Assembly (NCBI RefSeq): GCF_003149105.1
Contig: NZ_QGDS01000009.1
Coordinates: forward strand, 1-64,000
DNA from: Faecalicatena contorta
GTDB taxonomy: Bacteria; Bacillota; Clostridia; Lachnospirales; Lachnospiraceae
DNA: 64,000 nucleotides
Reading direction: 5' to 3'
Positions 33,609-42,638 of the stretch are shown in pieces. The position numbers were made by a program, and so were the translations under genes. Position 1 is the first letter of the stretch. Each line of letters begins with the position of its first letter. The notes beneath the pieces are model-generated. The model saw only the letters and a list, made by a program, of their open reading frames with translations. It was not told where the DNA came from and did not search any database.

Positions 33609-34421
33609 ATGATTGAGAAAAAAGTAGATTATTTTGATATTTCCCAAATCTGCAATTCGGGACAGTGTTTTCGAATGGGAAAAAAGGATGAAAATACATA
33701 TTTTGTTATAGCCGGGGATAAATATCTGGAAGTCAGTCAGTTTGGAAAAGAGTGCACCTTCCACTGTGCCCCGGAAGAGTTTGAAAGTTTTTGGAGACAT
33801 TATTTTGATTTGGATACAGAATATGAGGAGTATAGAAAATGCATCAATCCCCAGGATAATTACCTGATGAACGCGGCGGAATTTGGACGCGGCATCCGTA
33901 TATTAAATCAGGATTTGTGGGAAATGATTGTGTCATTTTTGATATCCCAGCAAAATAATATTGTGCGTATCCGAAGATGTATACAGAATATCAGTGAAAA
34001 GTATGGGGAAAGAAAACAGAGCTCAGATGGAAGTGCCTACTATTCATTTCCGGAAGCAAAGGTTCTGGCGGAGCTGGAGGAGGATGCGCTGAAAGAGTGT
34101 AACTTAGGGTACAGGAGCAAGTATGTAGTCAGGACGGCAAGAAGCATAGCAGAGGGAGATGTTTCCCTTGAGCAAGTCAGGAAAATGCCTTATAAGAAGG
34201 CGAAGGAAGAATTGCTGAAGTTATTTGGGGTGGGAGAGAAAGTGGCGGACTGTATCTGCCTGTTTGCGCTTCACCAGATGTCCGCATTTCCTGTAGACAC
34301 GCACATCAACCAGGCATTGAAGCAGCATTATCCCAGGGGATTTCCTAAGCGGAGGTATAAGGGCTGTGAGGGGGTAATGCAGCAATATATCTTTTATTAT
34401 GAATTGCTGGGAAACCGTTGA
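33609..34421 (+). CDS. ogg: 8-oxoguanine DNA glycosylase (Ogg-type)
   Basis: A 270-residue protein. The OGG N-terminal domain is at residues 5-110 (FDISQICNSGQCFRMGK, with FGRGIRILNQDLWEMIVSF and ISQQNNIVRIRRCI). The HhH-GPD core has LLKLFGVGEKVADCICLFAL with the catalytic Lys and FPVDTHINQAL with the catalytic Asp. It excises 8-oxoguanine paired with C and nicks the strand. Its placement right behind nth indicates co-expression for oxidative base repair, expected in a host exposed to oxygen stress. ATG 33609 has only a weak ribosome binding site, so coupling to nth is probable. Confidence 0.93.
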   Translation: MIEKKVDYFDISQICNSGQCFRMGKKDENTYFVIAGDKYLEVSQFGKECTFHCAPEEFESFWRHYFDLDTEYEEYRKCINPQDNYLMNAAEFGRGIRILNQDLWEMIVSFLISQQNNIVRIRRCIQNISEKYGERKQSSDGSAYYSFPEAKVLAELEEDALKECNLGYRSKYVVRTARSIAEGDVSLEQVRKMPYKKAKEELLKLFGVGEKVADCICLFALHQMSAFPVDTHINQALKQHYPRGFPKRRYKGCEGVMQQYIFYYELLGNR

Positions 34422-34437
34422 GGCAGGGAAAACAACA

Positions 34438-34466
34438 TCTTATTGAATCGGAGTAGTTCAAGAAGT
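34438..34466 (+). repeat. Copy 1 of a 26-29 bp dispersed repeat flanking mgtA
   Basis: This segment (TCTTATTGAATC at its left, AGTAGTTCAAGAAGT at its right) matches 37560-37588 at 24 of 29 positions, and more loosely 37595-37620. The copies lie beyond the 3' end and within the leader of mgtA, so they bracket that gene. Confidence 0.6.
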
Positions 34467-34484
34467 ATGGGTTATGGAAAATAG

Positions 34485-34528
34485 AACAGGCGGCGCTTTT
34501 ACAGTAATATGTAGAAGCGCCGCCTGTT
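34485..34528. terminator. Bidirectional terminator between ogg and mgtA
   Basis: AACAGGCGGCGCTT (34485-34498) pairs with its complement (34515-34528); a GTA/TAC extension closes the loop. It lies between convergent genes. Confidence 0.85.
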
Positions 34529-34555
34529 TATTCCAGGAAAGCCTCTATAAATGGG

Positions 34556-37270
34556 TTATAGAAGTTCTCCATATCTTTTTATATACAGCTTTTTCACAAC
34601 CGTGGTCAATGCCATATAGCATATAATAATTACCGCGAGCCATAAGAAGTAGACAGCCGGTAACGGAGCAAAGCCGATTTTTGTACCAAAGGGCAAAAAC
34701 GGAATGGCCGTAAGAACTGCAATTCCTGTAAAAGTAAGCAAAGTAACGGGCAGGGATGCATGGCTCTGTATAAATGGAATTTTTGGGGTGCGGATCATAT
34801 GGATGACCAGTGTCTGGCTCCACATGGATTCTATAAACCATCCTGCCTGGAACAGGGCAACAAACAGTACCTGTGAGGCTGTTCCAAGGGTGTGATACGG
34901 TCCGCCCAATATAGAAGGGCAGATGATAAAGTACATAAGCAAATAAAGTGCTATATCAAACACGGAACTGATCGGGCCAATCCAAAGCATGAATTTACCC
35001 ACTGATTGGGCATCCCATTTACAAGGTTTCAAAAGAAATTCGCTGTCCACATTATCCCAGGGAATTGCGGTACAGGAGATGTCATAAATAAGGTTCAGCA
35101 AAAGCAGGTGGATTGCCTCCATAGGCAGGAAGGGCAGAAAAGCTGAAGCTGCCAGCACTGAAAACATATTTCCAAAATTAGAGGAAGCAGTCAGTTTGAT
35201 ATATTTCATCATGTTTGCGTATGTTTTCCGTCCTTCAAGAATTCCCTGCTCCAGCACCATTAAATCTTTTTCCAATAGAATTACACTGGCGGATTCTTTT
35301 GCAATATCTACTGCATTATCCACAGAAATGCCTACATCGCTGGCTTTCATAGCTGCAGCGTCATTGATTCCGTCACCCATGTAGCCTACACTATGGCCAT
35401 TTTCACGAAGTGCTGTGACTACCCGGGCTTTTTGTGCAGGGGACAGCTTTGCAAATACTGTTGTTCTTTCAACTGCACCGGCCAACTCTTTGTCTGTTAA
35501 ACCGTCCAGGTCATCACCCAGCAAAATATGCTCTATAGGCAGCCCTACCATTTTGCAGATACATTTTGTTACTTTTTCATTATCACCTGTAAGGATTTTT
35601 ACAGCAACACCATACTCTTGTAATGCTTTGACTGCATCAGCTGTTGTCTCTTTGGGCAAATCCAGGAATGCCAGGTATCCAATGAGAACCATGTTGGTTT
35701 CATCAGCAGATGAAAACGCACCAACAGGAGAAGGATTTGTCTTTTGTGCCACTCCCAGGACACGCATACCATCTGTATTGAGTTCATGGGTTTTCGCAAG
35801 AACCATCCTGCGCATGTCTTCTGTCAGTTCAACAACTTGACCATTATACTCCACAAAGGAAGAAATCCGGAGCATTTCTTCAATTGCTCCCTTTGTAATC
35901 ATTTGTGTTTTTCCGTTGTGGTCTTCCACTACAACACTCATACGGCGGCGCTCAAAATCGAAGGGAATCTCATCCACTTTGATATAATTGCTTTCAAGTG
36001 CTGCAAATGCGGAATTCCTTTCAATCAGGGCTTTTGTACGCTCGATAATAGCCTTATCCATCAGGTTTTTGAGTCCCGTCTGATAATAGCTGTTGAGAAA
36101 AGCATGGCGCAAAATGCGGTCATCCTCTTTTCCCTCAATGTCCAGATGGTACTCCAGGGCAATTTTGTCCTGGGTTAACGTTCCTGTTTTGTCAGTGCAG
36201 AGTACATCAATGGAACCTAGATTCTGAATTGCATTCAAGTCCTTAATGATTACCCTCTTTTTACTCATGGAAACTGCGCCCTTTGCAAGGCAGGTGGTGA
36301 CAATCATAGGCAGCATTTCCGGTGTCAGGCCAATTGCAATGGATATGGCAAACAGAGCCGCATGCAGCCAGCTGCTTTTTACCAGGCCATTGAGTACAAA
36401 TACAATTGGAACCATAACAAGCATAAAGCGAATTAATACCCAGGATATAGAGTTTACGCCTTTCTCAAATGAAGTCTCCGGGGGTGCCGCACTGATTTGC
36501 TCTGCCATTTCCCCAAGCAGTGTGTCATTGCCAACTGCCGCCGCAATTCCTTTTGCACTGCCGCTTAACACATTGCTGCCCATAAAAGCAAGATTTGTCA
36601 TATCCGTCAAAGGTGTATCTGTACGAATCGGATCAGATGTTTTCTCTATAGGCTCGCTTTCTCCGGTCAAAGCAGATTGGCTGATAAACAAATCTTTTGA
36701 CTCCAAAATACGCAGATCAGCGGGAATCATATCACCGGCAGAAAGATAGATAATATCCCCCACAACGATTTCTTCGATTGGAATTTCCTGCTTTTTTGTT
36801 TCTATTCTCTCTACACAGACAGTAGTGCGGATCATTTCAGAGAGTTTTGCAGCAGCATTTCCGCTCCGGGTTTCCTGAACAAAACGTAAAATACCTGATA
36901 CCAGGACCATTACCGTAATGATAATAACTGTGGTAGGGTCCTTATCTCCTGGCTCTGCCAGAATCACTTCTGTAAATGCAGAAACGACGGCAAGTGCAAA
37001 TAGAATAATTGTAAACGGATTGATAAAAGCATCCCTGAGCTTTTTCAGCAAGGGCTCTTTTTTCCCGTGGGAAACGATGTTGCTGCCATTTTGCTCCCGG
37101 GAAAGTTCTACTTGTTCTGAACTCAATCCGGCGGGAGAAGCATAAAGAGATTCACAAACTTCCCCTGCTGGAATTTTTGCAATGCTTTTGAGCTTCTCAT
37201 TGATATAGTCACGATGCATCTTTTCAGACGTAGCTTTTGATGTAAATCTTTTTCTGATAATATTTTTCAT
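34556..37270 (-). CDS. mgtA: Magnesium-translocating P-type ATPase (MgtA/MgtB)
   Basis: A 904-residue P3B-type ATPase, the usual length. Visible motifs: an N-terminal cation-ATPase domain, the actuator loop LTGESEP, the phosphorylation motif [12 protein letters not shown], the nucleotide domain with TKGAIEEML, the hinge [30 protein letters not shown] and ten membrane segments, the last with [17 protein letters not shown]. It imports Mg2+ down its gradient under limitation. ATG 37270 follows GGAGG by eight bases. Upstream lies a long leader that includes an M-box riboswitch, so expression should rise when Mg2+ is low. Confidence 0.96.
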   Translation of the reverse strand: MKNIIRKRFTSKATSEKMHRDYINEKLKSIAKIPAGEVCESLYASPAGLSSEQVELSREQNGSNIVSHGKKEPLLKKLRDAFINPFTIILFALAVVSAFTEVILAEPGDKDPTTVIIITVMVLVSGILRFVQETRSGNAAAKLSEMIRTTVCVERIETKKQEIPIEEIVVGDIIYLSAGDMIPADLRILESKDLFISQSALTGESEPIEKTSDPIRTDTPLTDMTNLAFMGSNVLSGSAKGIAAAVGNDTLLGEMAEQISAAPPETSFEKGVNSISWVLIRFMLVMVPIVFVLNGLVKSSWLHAALFAISIAIGLTPEMLPMIVTTCLAKGAVSMSKKRVIIKDLNAIQNLGSIDVLCTDKTGTLTQDKIALEYHLDIEGKEDDRILRHAFLNSYYQTGLKNLMDKAIIERTKALIERNSAFAALESNYIKVDEIPFDFERRRMSVVVEDHNGKTQMITKGAIEEMLRISSFVEYNGQVVELTEDMRRMVLAKTHELNTDGMRVLGVAQKTNPSPVGAFSSADETNMVLIGYLAFLDLPKETTADAVKALQEYGVAVKILTGDNEKVTKCICKMVGLPIEHILLGDDLDGLTDKELAGAVERTTVFAKLSPAQKARVVTALRENGHSVGYMGDGINDAAAMKASDVGISVDNAVDIAKESASVILLEKDLMVLEQGILEGRKTYANMMKYIKLTASSNFGNMFSVLAASAFLPFLPMEAIHLLLLNLIYDISCTAIPWDNVDSEFLLKPCKWDAQSVGKFMLWIGPISSVFDIALYLLMYFIICPSILGGPYHTLGTASQVLFVALFQAGWFIESMWSQTLVIHMIRTPKIPFIQSHASLPVTLLTFTGIAVLTAIPFLPFGTKIGFAPLPAVYFLWLAVIIICYMALTTVVKKLYIKRYGELL

Positions 37271-37346
37271 TGGTCTGTACCTCCATTCTTTTATTTGTTG
37301 AAGAAACAGACACAAAACCAAATGGGAAGGGTATACGATTGCCAGC

Positions 37347-37430
37347 TCAGAAGAATTTCTGCCATATGGCGGTTCTTCTCAGGTCCCTTGCCCCCTGTGG
37401 TTTTGCGCTGTTACTGCCACTGGCATCCAT
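37347..37430 (-). CDS. Candidate 27-residue leader peptide before mgtA
   Basis: A short [20 protein letters not shown] and onwards to WQKFF, begins at ATG 37430 seven bases after GAGGTGAGAAG, a ribosome binding site better than many in the window. It ends 76 bases before the mgtA start. I do not recognise the peptide. Translation of it could tune mgtA, as MgtL and MgtP do in other bacteria, but that is only an analogy. Confidence 0.4.
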   Translation of the reverse strand: MDASGSNSAKPQGARDLRRTAIWQKFF

Positions 37431-37506
37431 TCTTCTCACCTCACTTTTGTTTGAAATATCTATTATAAACCCGAAAACTCCGGGATGAATTCCTAAAAAA
37501 GGACAT

Positions 37507-37550
37507 AAAAAATCCACCGCTTTGCAAAACAACTTCTGTGCAGGCGGTGG
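37507..37550 (-). terminator. Second terminator-like hairpin within the mgtA leader
   Basis: On the minus strand CCACCGC (37550-37544) pairs with GCGGTGG (37520-37514), followed by A and six T residues. It lies downstream of the M-box terminator and upstream of mgtA, so a transcript that passes the riboswitch still has to pass this site. Confidence 0.65.
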
Positions 37551-37559
37551 TATATCATA

Positions 37560-37620
37560 TCTTCTTGAACGTTAGTAGTTCAAGAAGTTTGCCCTCTTGA
37601 ACATTGGCAGCTCAATAAGT
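37560..37620 (+). repeat. Copies 2 and 3 of the mgtA-flanking repeat
   Basis: Two copies follow each other, 37560-37588 and 37595-37620, matching at 21 of 26 positions. Copy 2 contains a perfect 10-bp inverted repeat, CTTCTTGAAC (37561-37570) and GTTCAAGAAG (37578-37587). Copy 1 is at 34438-34466. Confidence 0.6.
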
Positions 37621-37743
37621 ATCTTTTTGAATTAGGCATACGGGCATAAAGGCAGATAGTATCTCCTGCCGCAGGCATACTTTCAAAATAAGGCATTCCA
37701 CCGCTTTTCTGATTTTACAACTTCGACAACAACCACTATCCAC
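37612..37743 (-). CDS. Candidate 43-residue Cys-rich leader ORF in the mgtA transcript
   Basis: Reading leftwards from GTG 37743, the ORF starts MDSGCCRSCKIRKAVECL and has six Cys in total. AAGGTGG lies eight bases upstream of the GTG. It sits between the M-box terminator and the second hairpin, inside the mgtA leader, and its end overlaps the small repeat. The CCxxCK pattern hints at metal binding. I do not recognise a family, and it may be a leader peptide or a chance ORF. Confidence 0.4.
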   Translation of the reverse strand: MDSGCCRSCKIRKAVECLILKVCLRQEILSAFMPVCLIQKDTY

Positions 37744-37855
37744 GCAATTCACCACCTTTCAAAAATTTAAAGAGTTTGCGGAGCAAACTCCTGCGCCTGG
37801 GTTGGTCGCACAGCGACATTTACCACTTACAACGCAGTGCGCATCCCCCGGAGGG

Positions 37856-37896
37856 TTTTTATATAATAGGAAAAGTAATTTCCTATTATATAAAAA
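37856..37896. repeat. 16-bp AT-rich perfect inverted repeat
   Basis: Bases 37856-37871 and 37881-37896 are perfect complements around a nine-base loop. On the minus strand this hairpin follows and overlaps the T run of the M-box terminator, so it could form only in the read-through transcript or act as a second pause. Confidence 0.7.
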
Positions 37897-37924
37897 AACC
37901 TGTGCTCTCAAACAAAGGCACAGG
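37892..37924 (-). terminator. Riboswitch-controlled terminator
   Basis: On the minus strand CCTGTGC (37924-37918) pairs with GCACAGG (37905-37899) and is followed by seven T residues. It lies directly downstream of the M-box and is the expected off switch when Mg2+ is plentiful. Confidence 0.85.
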
Positions 37925-37937
37925 AATATTACAAATA

Positions 37938-38092
37938 TTTCATGACTATCGTTTGAGCTTCAACTCTGTAAGGCAATGAAACTGCATTATGTTATACCTT
38001 GGTTTCGATATAACCTGTTCAACCCTCTCATGATGTCTCCATCACTTCGCGGCAGCAGTCCGTATCCTTACAGTAGCCTCACCTACCGAATT
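37938..38092 (-). ncRNA. M-box (ykoK) Mg2+ riboswitch
   Basis: The minus strand reads GGTAGGTGAGGCTACTGTA, then ATACGGACTGCTGCC, ATAATGCAG, GCCTTACAG, and AAGCTCAAACGATAG. These follow the M-box consensus blocks in order (GUUAGGUGAGGCU-CUGUA, AUAC-GCUGCUGCC, AAUGCAG, the closing UACAG strand and AAGCUCUACGAU). M-boxes fold around several Mg2+ ions and terminate transcription of Mg2+ transporters. A consensus promoter precedes it, a terminator follows it and mgtA is downstream, so the assignment is well supported. Confidence 0.93.
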
Positions 38093-38099
38093 CGTCTTC

Positions 38100-38128
38100 A
38101 TTATAGACACTTAATTTCAAATTGTCAA
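38100..38128 (-). promoter_or_regulatory. Consensus promoter of the mgtA leader
   Basis: On the minus strand TTGACA (38128-38123) and TATAAT (38105-38100) are both perfect and separated by 17 bases. Transcription should begin near 38093, just at the M-box. The 1127-base gap 37271-38397 is otherwise occupied by the mgtA leader; 38129-38397 is AT-rich and probably holds the promoter of the methylase gene, perhaps with TATAAT near 38349. Confidence 0.92.
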
Positions 38129-38397
38129 TAAGACTTTTAGAATATCTTAGTTTTTCAGCCTCCGGACATGGTGTAATTGAAAGTGATAAAGGATAAAAGA
38201 AATTCTTATACTGTGTAATAGCGAACAGGAAAGTTTTGGGATTAGGAAATTGATAATCATATAGAGAGAAGGAGAGAACGAGAGTTCTGTTCTTCTGTAC
38301 TTTTTTACCTTTTTGTGATAAAATTCATTCAAAGGTTCATGATTTAGTATAATGACAGATAGCAGAATTATAAATAGCATAAAGGATGTGTGATAAT

Positions 38398-40185
38398 ATG
38401 GCAGAAGGTATGAGAGATACTTATCCTCAAAGCGTTAATTGGAATGAGTATAAAGATACTGTAGAGAAAATGAAAAAAAAGTTTGTCTTCGCAGATGAAT
38501 CGAAGGCGATTTCTTTTGCTCGCACTTTTTGCTACCGAGTAGTTCGTTATGTATGGAGAAATGTAGATTATAGGAAAAAATGGGATTGTAGACAGCTCAA
38601 ATTTGACGAAATAGAGTTGGATTTCAGTTCTTTATGTCTTGCGAAAGAGATTGCAGAATATTTTACTTCTTTGAATATTATGGAATATGCATATCTGATG
38701 GGCAATTTGTATACGATGCTATTGCCGGATAGTTACCGTTCAGATAATGGTATTTATTATACTCCACCGTCTCTAGCTGAACGCCTTTTGGATATTCTGG
38801 CAGCGGAGGGGGCAGATTGGGCAAAGGCAGAAATTCTTGATCCAGCTTGTGGAGGAGGAGCTTTTCTTGTTACGGTTGCAAGCCGAGTATTAGGTGATTA
38901 CAGAATAAGGGAGATGTCTGCAGAGGAAAAGTTATTTCACCTTGACAATCATTTAGCAGGGGTTGAATTTGATAAATTTGCGGCGTTATTAACGCAGTGT
39001 CTTTTAGATATTATTGTTTATCCGGAATCAGTTATTGCTGGGAGAAGATTAAAACCACTAATAAAGATTCGAGATACAGTTCGATATGCATTAAAGGAGA
39101 AGAGACAATTTGATGTGATTGTAGGTAACCCACCATATGGTAAAGTTAAACTTGACAACAATATAAGAGAAAAATATGCAAGGTCATTGTATGGTCATGC
39201 AAATTTATATGGTTTATTTATCGATGCCTCAGTTCGCTTGATGAAGCCAGATGGATTGTTAGGTTTTGTGACTCCAACTTCTTTTTTAGGAGGGAAATAT
39301 TTTTCTAATTTGAGGAATTTTCTTTCAGAAACGGTACCTCCATTAGATATTGACTTTCTTTCAATGCGGAATGGTGTATTTGATCAGGTGCTTCAGGAAA
39401 CTTGTTTAGTAGTTTTTGGAAGCAATCCAACTCAAATGATGACAGCGAGTAAAATCAATGTTGAGACTGATTTATATAATGTAGATCGGATTGGCAGCTT
39501 TAAAATCGAAAAGGGAGCCGGACCATGGATTATAGCACGAGAAGCAGCGGAAGCAAAGATTATAAGTGGTGTTAAAGATATAGGAACAACTATAGAAGAT
39601 TATGGATATAAAGTTTCAACTGGGCAGTTAGTATGGAATCGTTTAAAAGATCAAATTTTCGAAAAGAAAAAAGCAGGTGTTAAGCCAATTATTTGGGCAG
39701 AGGCGATTACGACGGCAGGGAAATTTGATTTTAATTATACTTATAGAAAAGAAAAAAAATATGTTAAAATTACAGATAAACAAAAATTTTTGGTCTGTAA
39801 CAAATCGGCAGTATTGGTACAACGGACTACAGCTAAGGAGCAAAAACGTAGATTACAAACATGCGTATTACCTCAAGGGTTTATCGATAAATGGGGAGGG
39901 GTAGTTGTTGAAAACCATGTGAATATAATTCATCCAATGTCAGAAGGGCCTAAAGTTTCATTAGAGGCAATATCACTGCTTTTGAATTCCACATCTGTGG
40001 ATAGAATATTTAGATGTTTATCTGGTAGTGTAGCAGTATCGGCAAGTGAATTACATGCACTTCCCTTGCCGCCAGTAGAAAATCTAGATGAACTAGAAGA
40101 ATATGTTTTTCATATTCGGCATAATCAGTTTGATGTGGGAACTTTAGAACAAATTATTTTACGGGCATACGAAATAGAGGAGTAA
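38398..40185 (+). CDS. Type II N6-adenine DNA methyltransferase (Eco57I-like)
   Basis: A 595-residue class of adenine methylase. The SAM-binding motif ILDPACGGGAFLVTVASRVLG is at about residue 155 and the catalytic motif DVIVGNPPYG at about 245, in the N6-adenine order. GIYYTPPSLAERLLDI is the preceding X motif. The C-terminal third is the target-recognition region (YKVSTGQLVWNRLKDQI). It protects DNA from the endonuclease encoded five bases downstream. AAAGGA lies 11 bases before ATG 38398; an ATG at 38386 is possible. The gene is more AT-rich than its neighbours, as expected for a transferred restriction-modification cassette. Confidence 0.9.
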   Translation: MAEGMRDTYPQSVNWNEYKDTVEKMKKKFVFADESKAISFARTFCYRVVRYVWRNVDYRKKWDCRQLKFDEIELDFSSLCLAKEIAEYFTSLNIMEYAYLMGNLYTMLLPDSYRSDNGIYYTPPSLAERLLDILAAEGADWAKAEILDPACGGGAFLVTVASRVLGDYRIREMSAEEKLFHLDNHLAGVEFDKFAALLTQCLLDIIVYPESVIAGRRLKPLIKIRDTVRYALKEKRQFDVIVGNPPYGKVKLDNNIREKYARSLYGHANLYGLFIDASVRLMKPDGLLGFVTPTSFLGGKYFSNLRNFLSETVPPLDIDFLSMRNGVFDQVLQETCLVVFGSNPTQMMTASKINVETDLYNVDRIGSFKIEKGAGPWIIAREAAEAKIISGVKDIGTTIEDYGYKVSTGQLVWNRLKDQIFEKKKAGVKPIIWAEAITTAGKFDFNYTYRKEKKYVKITDKQKFLVCNKSAVLVQRTTAKEQKRRLQTCVLPQGFIDKWGGVVVENHVNIIHPMSEGPKVSLEAISLLLNSTSVDRIFRCLSGSVAVSASELHALPLPPVENLDELEEYVFHIRHNQFDVGTLEQIILRAYEIEE

Positions 40186-40190
40186 GCAAT

Positions 40191-41285
40191 ATGGATAGTA
40201 CATGGACATTTGAGGAGTTACCTGATGTTGCAGAGATACAGGAACGATTGAAAATTATTTTTCCCAGATCGGTGGATATAAATGGGTATATTATCCGGGA
40301 AATGGGGGCCAAAACTATATTTACTTTATTATATTGCTTTTGTATCTCTGGAGAGGAATGGATTCGCCCGGCGACGATTACGTGTATGTCCGATCAGCAG
40401 GCGGCAATTCAAAGTTCCGAGGAGCGAAAAAAGTGGTTGCAAATTATCCAGAGTAAGGATGCACCTAGAGATATACCTGACAGGTGGTATAAGCCGAATA
40501 CAAGAGAACCTATACGCGATGAGACTTTAAGAGAAATGGTGCGGCTTAACGCAGTAATAGAAAGAGAAGGGTTGGCTACCACATCGCCATTACCCAGATA
40601 TTCTTTACAGTTACAGTTTGCGACCCTTTTTAATCCTAGGTTGCAGGGTGATAATCTTAAAAGTGCTATACTGGAATGGCAAAATGAATATTTATCAACT
40701 GGAGCTTTAGCTAGAGTAGCGTTAGCAAGAAGAATGGTAACGGCTTCTTCACATGGTGTATTGGTGACATTGCCCAATGGTGAGACAAGAAAATTAGCAG
40801 CTGGTCCGAGTAATAAACTTGCGAAAGCTGTTGTTGAACAGTTTGCAAAGAACTTCATGAAGGATCCAGCAGTGATTTTAATGAGTGAATCAGCTAAAAA
40901 ATTAGTATTAAAGGATGATGATTTATGTCAGGCAATTGGATTTGATGTGGATGTGTCGACGGTTCTTCCAGATTTGATTTTAGCAGAATTAGGTGAAGAA
41001 AAAGCTATTATCGTATTTGTTGAATGTGTTGCTACAGACGGCCCAATAAATGACCGGAGAAAGCGAGAGCTTATTGAGTTGGCAGGAAAGGCTGGCTACC
41101 AACAAAAGGATTGTATATATGTAACTGTTTTCAAAGATAGATCTGATTCGGCAAGTCGAAGACTAGTACCATCAATTGCGTGGGGAACTTTTATTTGGTA
41201 TGCTAGTGAACCGGAAAATATTATTCTTTTACGAGAGGGTGAGGAAAAGAAAAAATCCTCTATAGGAGAAATTATGAGATGGTAA
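40191..41285 (+). CDS. BsuBI/PstI-family type II restriction endonuclease
   Basis: A 364-residue protein. The C-terminal half has DVDVSTVLPDLILAELGEEK, then AIIVFVECVATDGPI, NDRRKRELIELAGKAGY and ASRRLVPSIAWGTFIWYA. That matches the BsuBI/PstI endonuclease domain: D..(E)VE..TDGP forms the nuclease metal site. Known members cut CTGCAG, so that is a reasonable first guess for the target. The N-terminal half is the family-specific recognition and helical region. It directly follows the methylase, as in most type II systems, and no controller protein is seen. Confidence 0.87.
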   Translation: MDSTWTFEELPDVAEIQERLKIIFPRSVDINGYIIREMGAKTIFTLLYCFCISGEEWIRPATITCMSDQQAAIQSSEERKKWLQIIQSKDAPRDIPDRWYKPNTREPIRDETLREMVRLNAVIEREGLATTSPLPRYSLQLQFATLFNPRLQGDNLKSAILEWQNEYLSTGALARVALARRMVTASSHGVLVTLPNGETRKLAAGPSNKLAKAVVEQFAKNFMKDPAVILMSESAKKLVLKDDDLCQAIGFDVDVSTVLPDLILAELGEEKAIIVFVECVATDGPINDRRKRELIELAGKAGYQQKDCIYVTVFKDRSDSASRRLVPSIAWGTFIWYASEPENIILLREGEEKKKSSIGEIMRW

Positions 41286-41286
41286 T

Positions 41287-41370
41287 ATGCTTAGACGAAA
41301 ATCGTTATTGGTGATGACGATTCCAGAGAAACTTAATAACAAAAAGCAAAAATATAAACGCAAAAAATAA
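41287..41370 (+). CDS. Small basic ORF after the endonuclease gene
   Basis: An ATG one base after the endonuclease stop opens a 27-codon ORF (MLRRKSLLVMTIPEKLNNKK, then basic residues) that ends within the left arm of the terminator. The ribosome binding site is poor. Reinitiation after the endonuclease is possible. I do not recognise it, and it may be chance. Confidence 0.25.
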   Translation: MLRRKSLLVMTIPEKLNNKKQKYKRKK

Positions 41371-41414
41371 TGTTCTGGTTTGATTCCACAAGGGTATCAA
41401 ACCAGAACATTATT
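41366..41414. terminator. Bidirectional terminator
   Basis: A perfect 19-bp stem (41366-41384 with 41396-41414) around an 11-base loop, between the restriction operon and the convergent MerR-type gene. Confidence 0.9.
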
Positions 41415-41456
41415 TGAAAGAAGAGCTTTCTCCGAATTTGTATTTAGAGGGACGCT

Positions 41457-42446
41457 CTAGAAGTGTATAGGCAGATTGACAAAGAATGCCAGTTCCGCGT
41501 GATGATTTGCTTCAATATCAATATAGCCGTTTAACGAAGTCAGAAGTAATTCTTTGACATATACCCCGTCTTCTTCTGAGGTCAGCCATTTGTACAACTG
41601 ATTGCAGCAGATATGGATATTTTTATAATAAGCAGAAAACCTGGGACTTAGTTCACGCACAAGGGTGTTCAGCTCCGAATCAAATAAACAAGATTGTGGG
41701 CAAATCTGTTTTTGATACTGTGATTTCCAATAATGAATATATTCTTCATCCTGTATGAATATCTTCATGTTTTTCTGCAGGTTTTCCACAAATGCACCTA
41801 TCGTTTTGTCAGTGAGATTAATAATTTCCTGGATATGGAGATTCCTCTTTGCAAGCTCATTATCGATTTGTTCTGCCGGCAGGGCGTATAGATATTGTCT
41901 GATAAGAGTCAGGCTTGAATCCATAGAGGTGGCCGTCTCATCTAATAGCTTTTTCCATAAATACTGTCGGTATTCTGTCATTTCAATCCCTTGTATAAAC
42001 GGTCCCCAGAGAAAAAGAGAAACCAATTTTACATTGCTTTCCGAGACAGAAAAGTCAGAAGAAGGCAAATCATTCTTTAATTTGGCATCTGCCAGCAATG
42101 GAAGCAGAGAATCAGAAGTAACTACCATAGGCAGCGTTTTTTCAAATGCAGAGAGAGACTGGATTTGTTCATTTAAAACAGCCTTTTTCCGCTCTAAATC
42201 TTCCAAATGCTTAAAGATACAGACATGAATGGATGCCGGATGATTCAGGATATTATGAATATCTTTGATTGAAAAATCCGCTTTACGAAGCTTTTGCACA
42301 ATATGAAGAATGAGGATTTCTTTTTCCGTAAAGATATAATATCCATTATCCGGATTGATTTCAGGAGTAATAAATTGCTCTTCAATATAATAATATACAG
42401 TTCTTCTACTCATGCAGGTTCGTTTAATAACCTCATTAATTTTCAT
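41457..42446 (-). CDS. MerR-family regulator with a long C-terminal sensor domain
   Basis: A 329-residue protein. The MerR helix-turn-helix is at the N-terminus (INEVIKRTCMSRRTVYYYIE, then GYYIFTEKEILIL and LRKADFSIKDIHNILNHP). A coiled segment (HLEDLERKKAVLNEQIQSL) precedes a 200-residue helical domain that I do not recognise. ATG 42446 is preferred over TTG 42473, since AAGGCGGG precedes it. It is divergent from the 1157-residue fusion enzyme whose promoter has a 19-bp spacer, the hallmark of MerR-activated promoters, so it most likely activates that gene. Confidence 0.85.
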   Translation of the reverse strand: MKINEVIKRTCMSRRTVYYYIEEQFITPEINPDNGYYIFTEKEILILHIVQKLRKADFSIKDIHNILNHPASIHVCIFKHLEDLERKKAVLNEQIQSLSAFEKTLPMVVTSDSLLPLLADAKLKNDLPSSDFSVSESNVKLVSLFLWGPFIQGIEMTEYRQYLWKKLLDETATSMDSSLTLIRQYLYALPAEQIDNELAKRNLHIQEIINLTDKTIGAFVENLQKNMKIFIQDEEYIHYWKSQYQKQICPQSCLFDSELNTLVRELSPRFSAYYKNIHICCNQLYKWLTSEEDGVYVKELLLTSLNGYIDIEANHHAELAFFVNLPIHF

Positions 42447-42501
42447 TTTATAATCCCGCCTTAACAATTTCAAATAGCTGTCCTAAATAATTACATGTTT
42501 G

Positions 42502-42528
42502 AAAACCGTAACGTAGGTGTACGGTTTT
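42502..42528. promoter_or_regulatory. Dyad operator candidate for the MerR-type regulator
   Basis: AAAACCGTA (42502-42510) and TACGGTTTT (42520-42528) form a perfect 9-bp inverted repeat with a nine-base spacer, about 60 bases upstream of the regulator start. Spacing and form fit a MerR-family dyad and may be the autoregulatory site. Confidence 0.55.
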
Positions 42529-42638
42529 TGAATTATTTTTGGGTTATATCACTGATAATAACAATTTTAGTATAGCATTTTTAATATTTTCTTTCAATGT
42601 GCATTAAAAATAAAGAAAACAGAGCAAAAAAAATTGAG

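Noticed and set aside
37347..37532. 61-residue version of the ORF upstream of mgtA
   Set aside because: The longer form lacks a ribosome binding site and runs through the terminator hairpin; only the 27-codon form from ATG 37430 has a good start signal.
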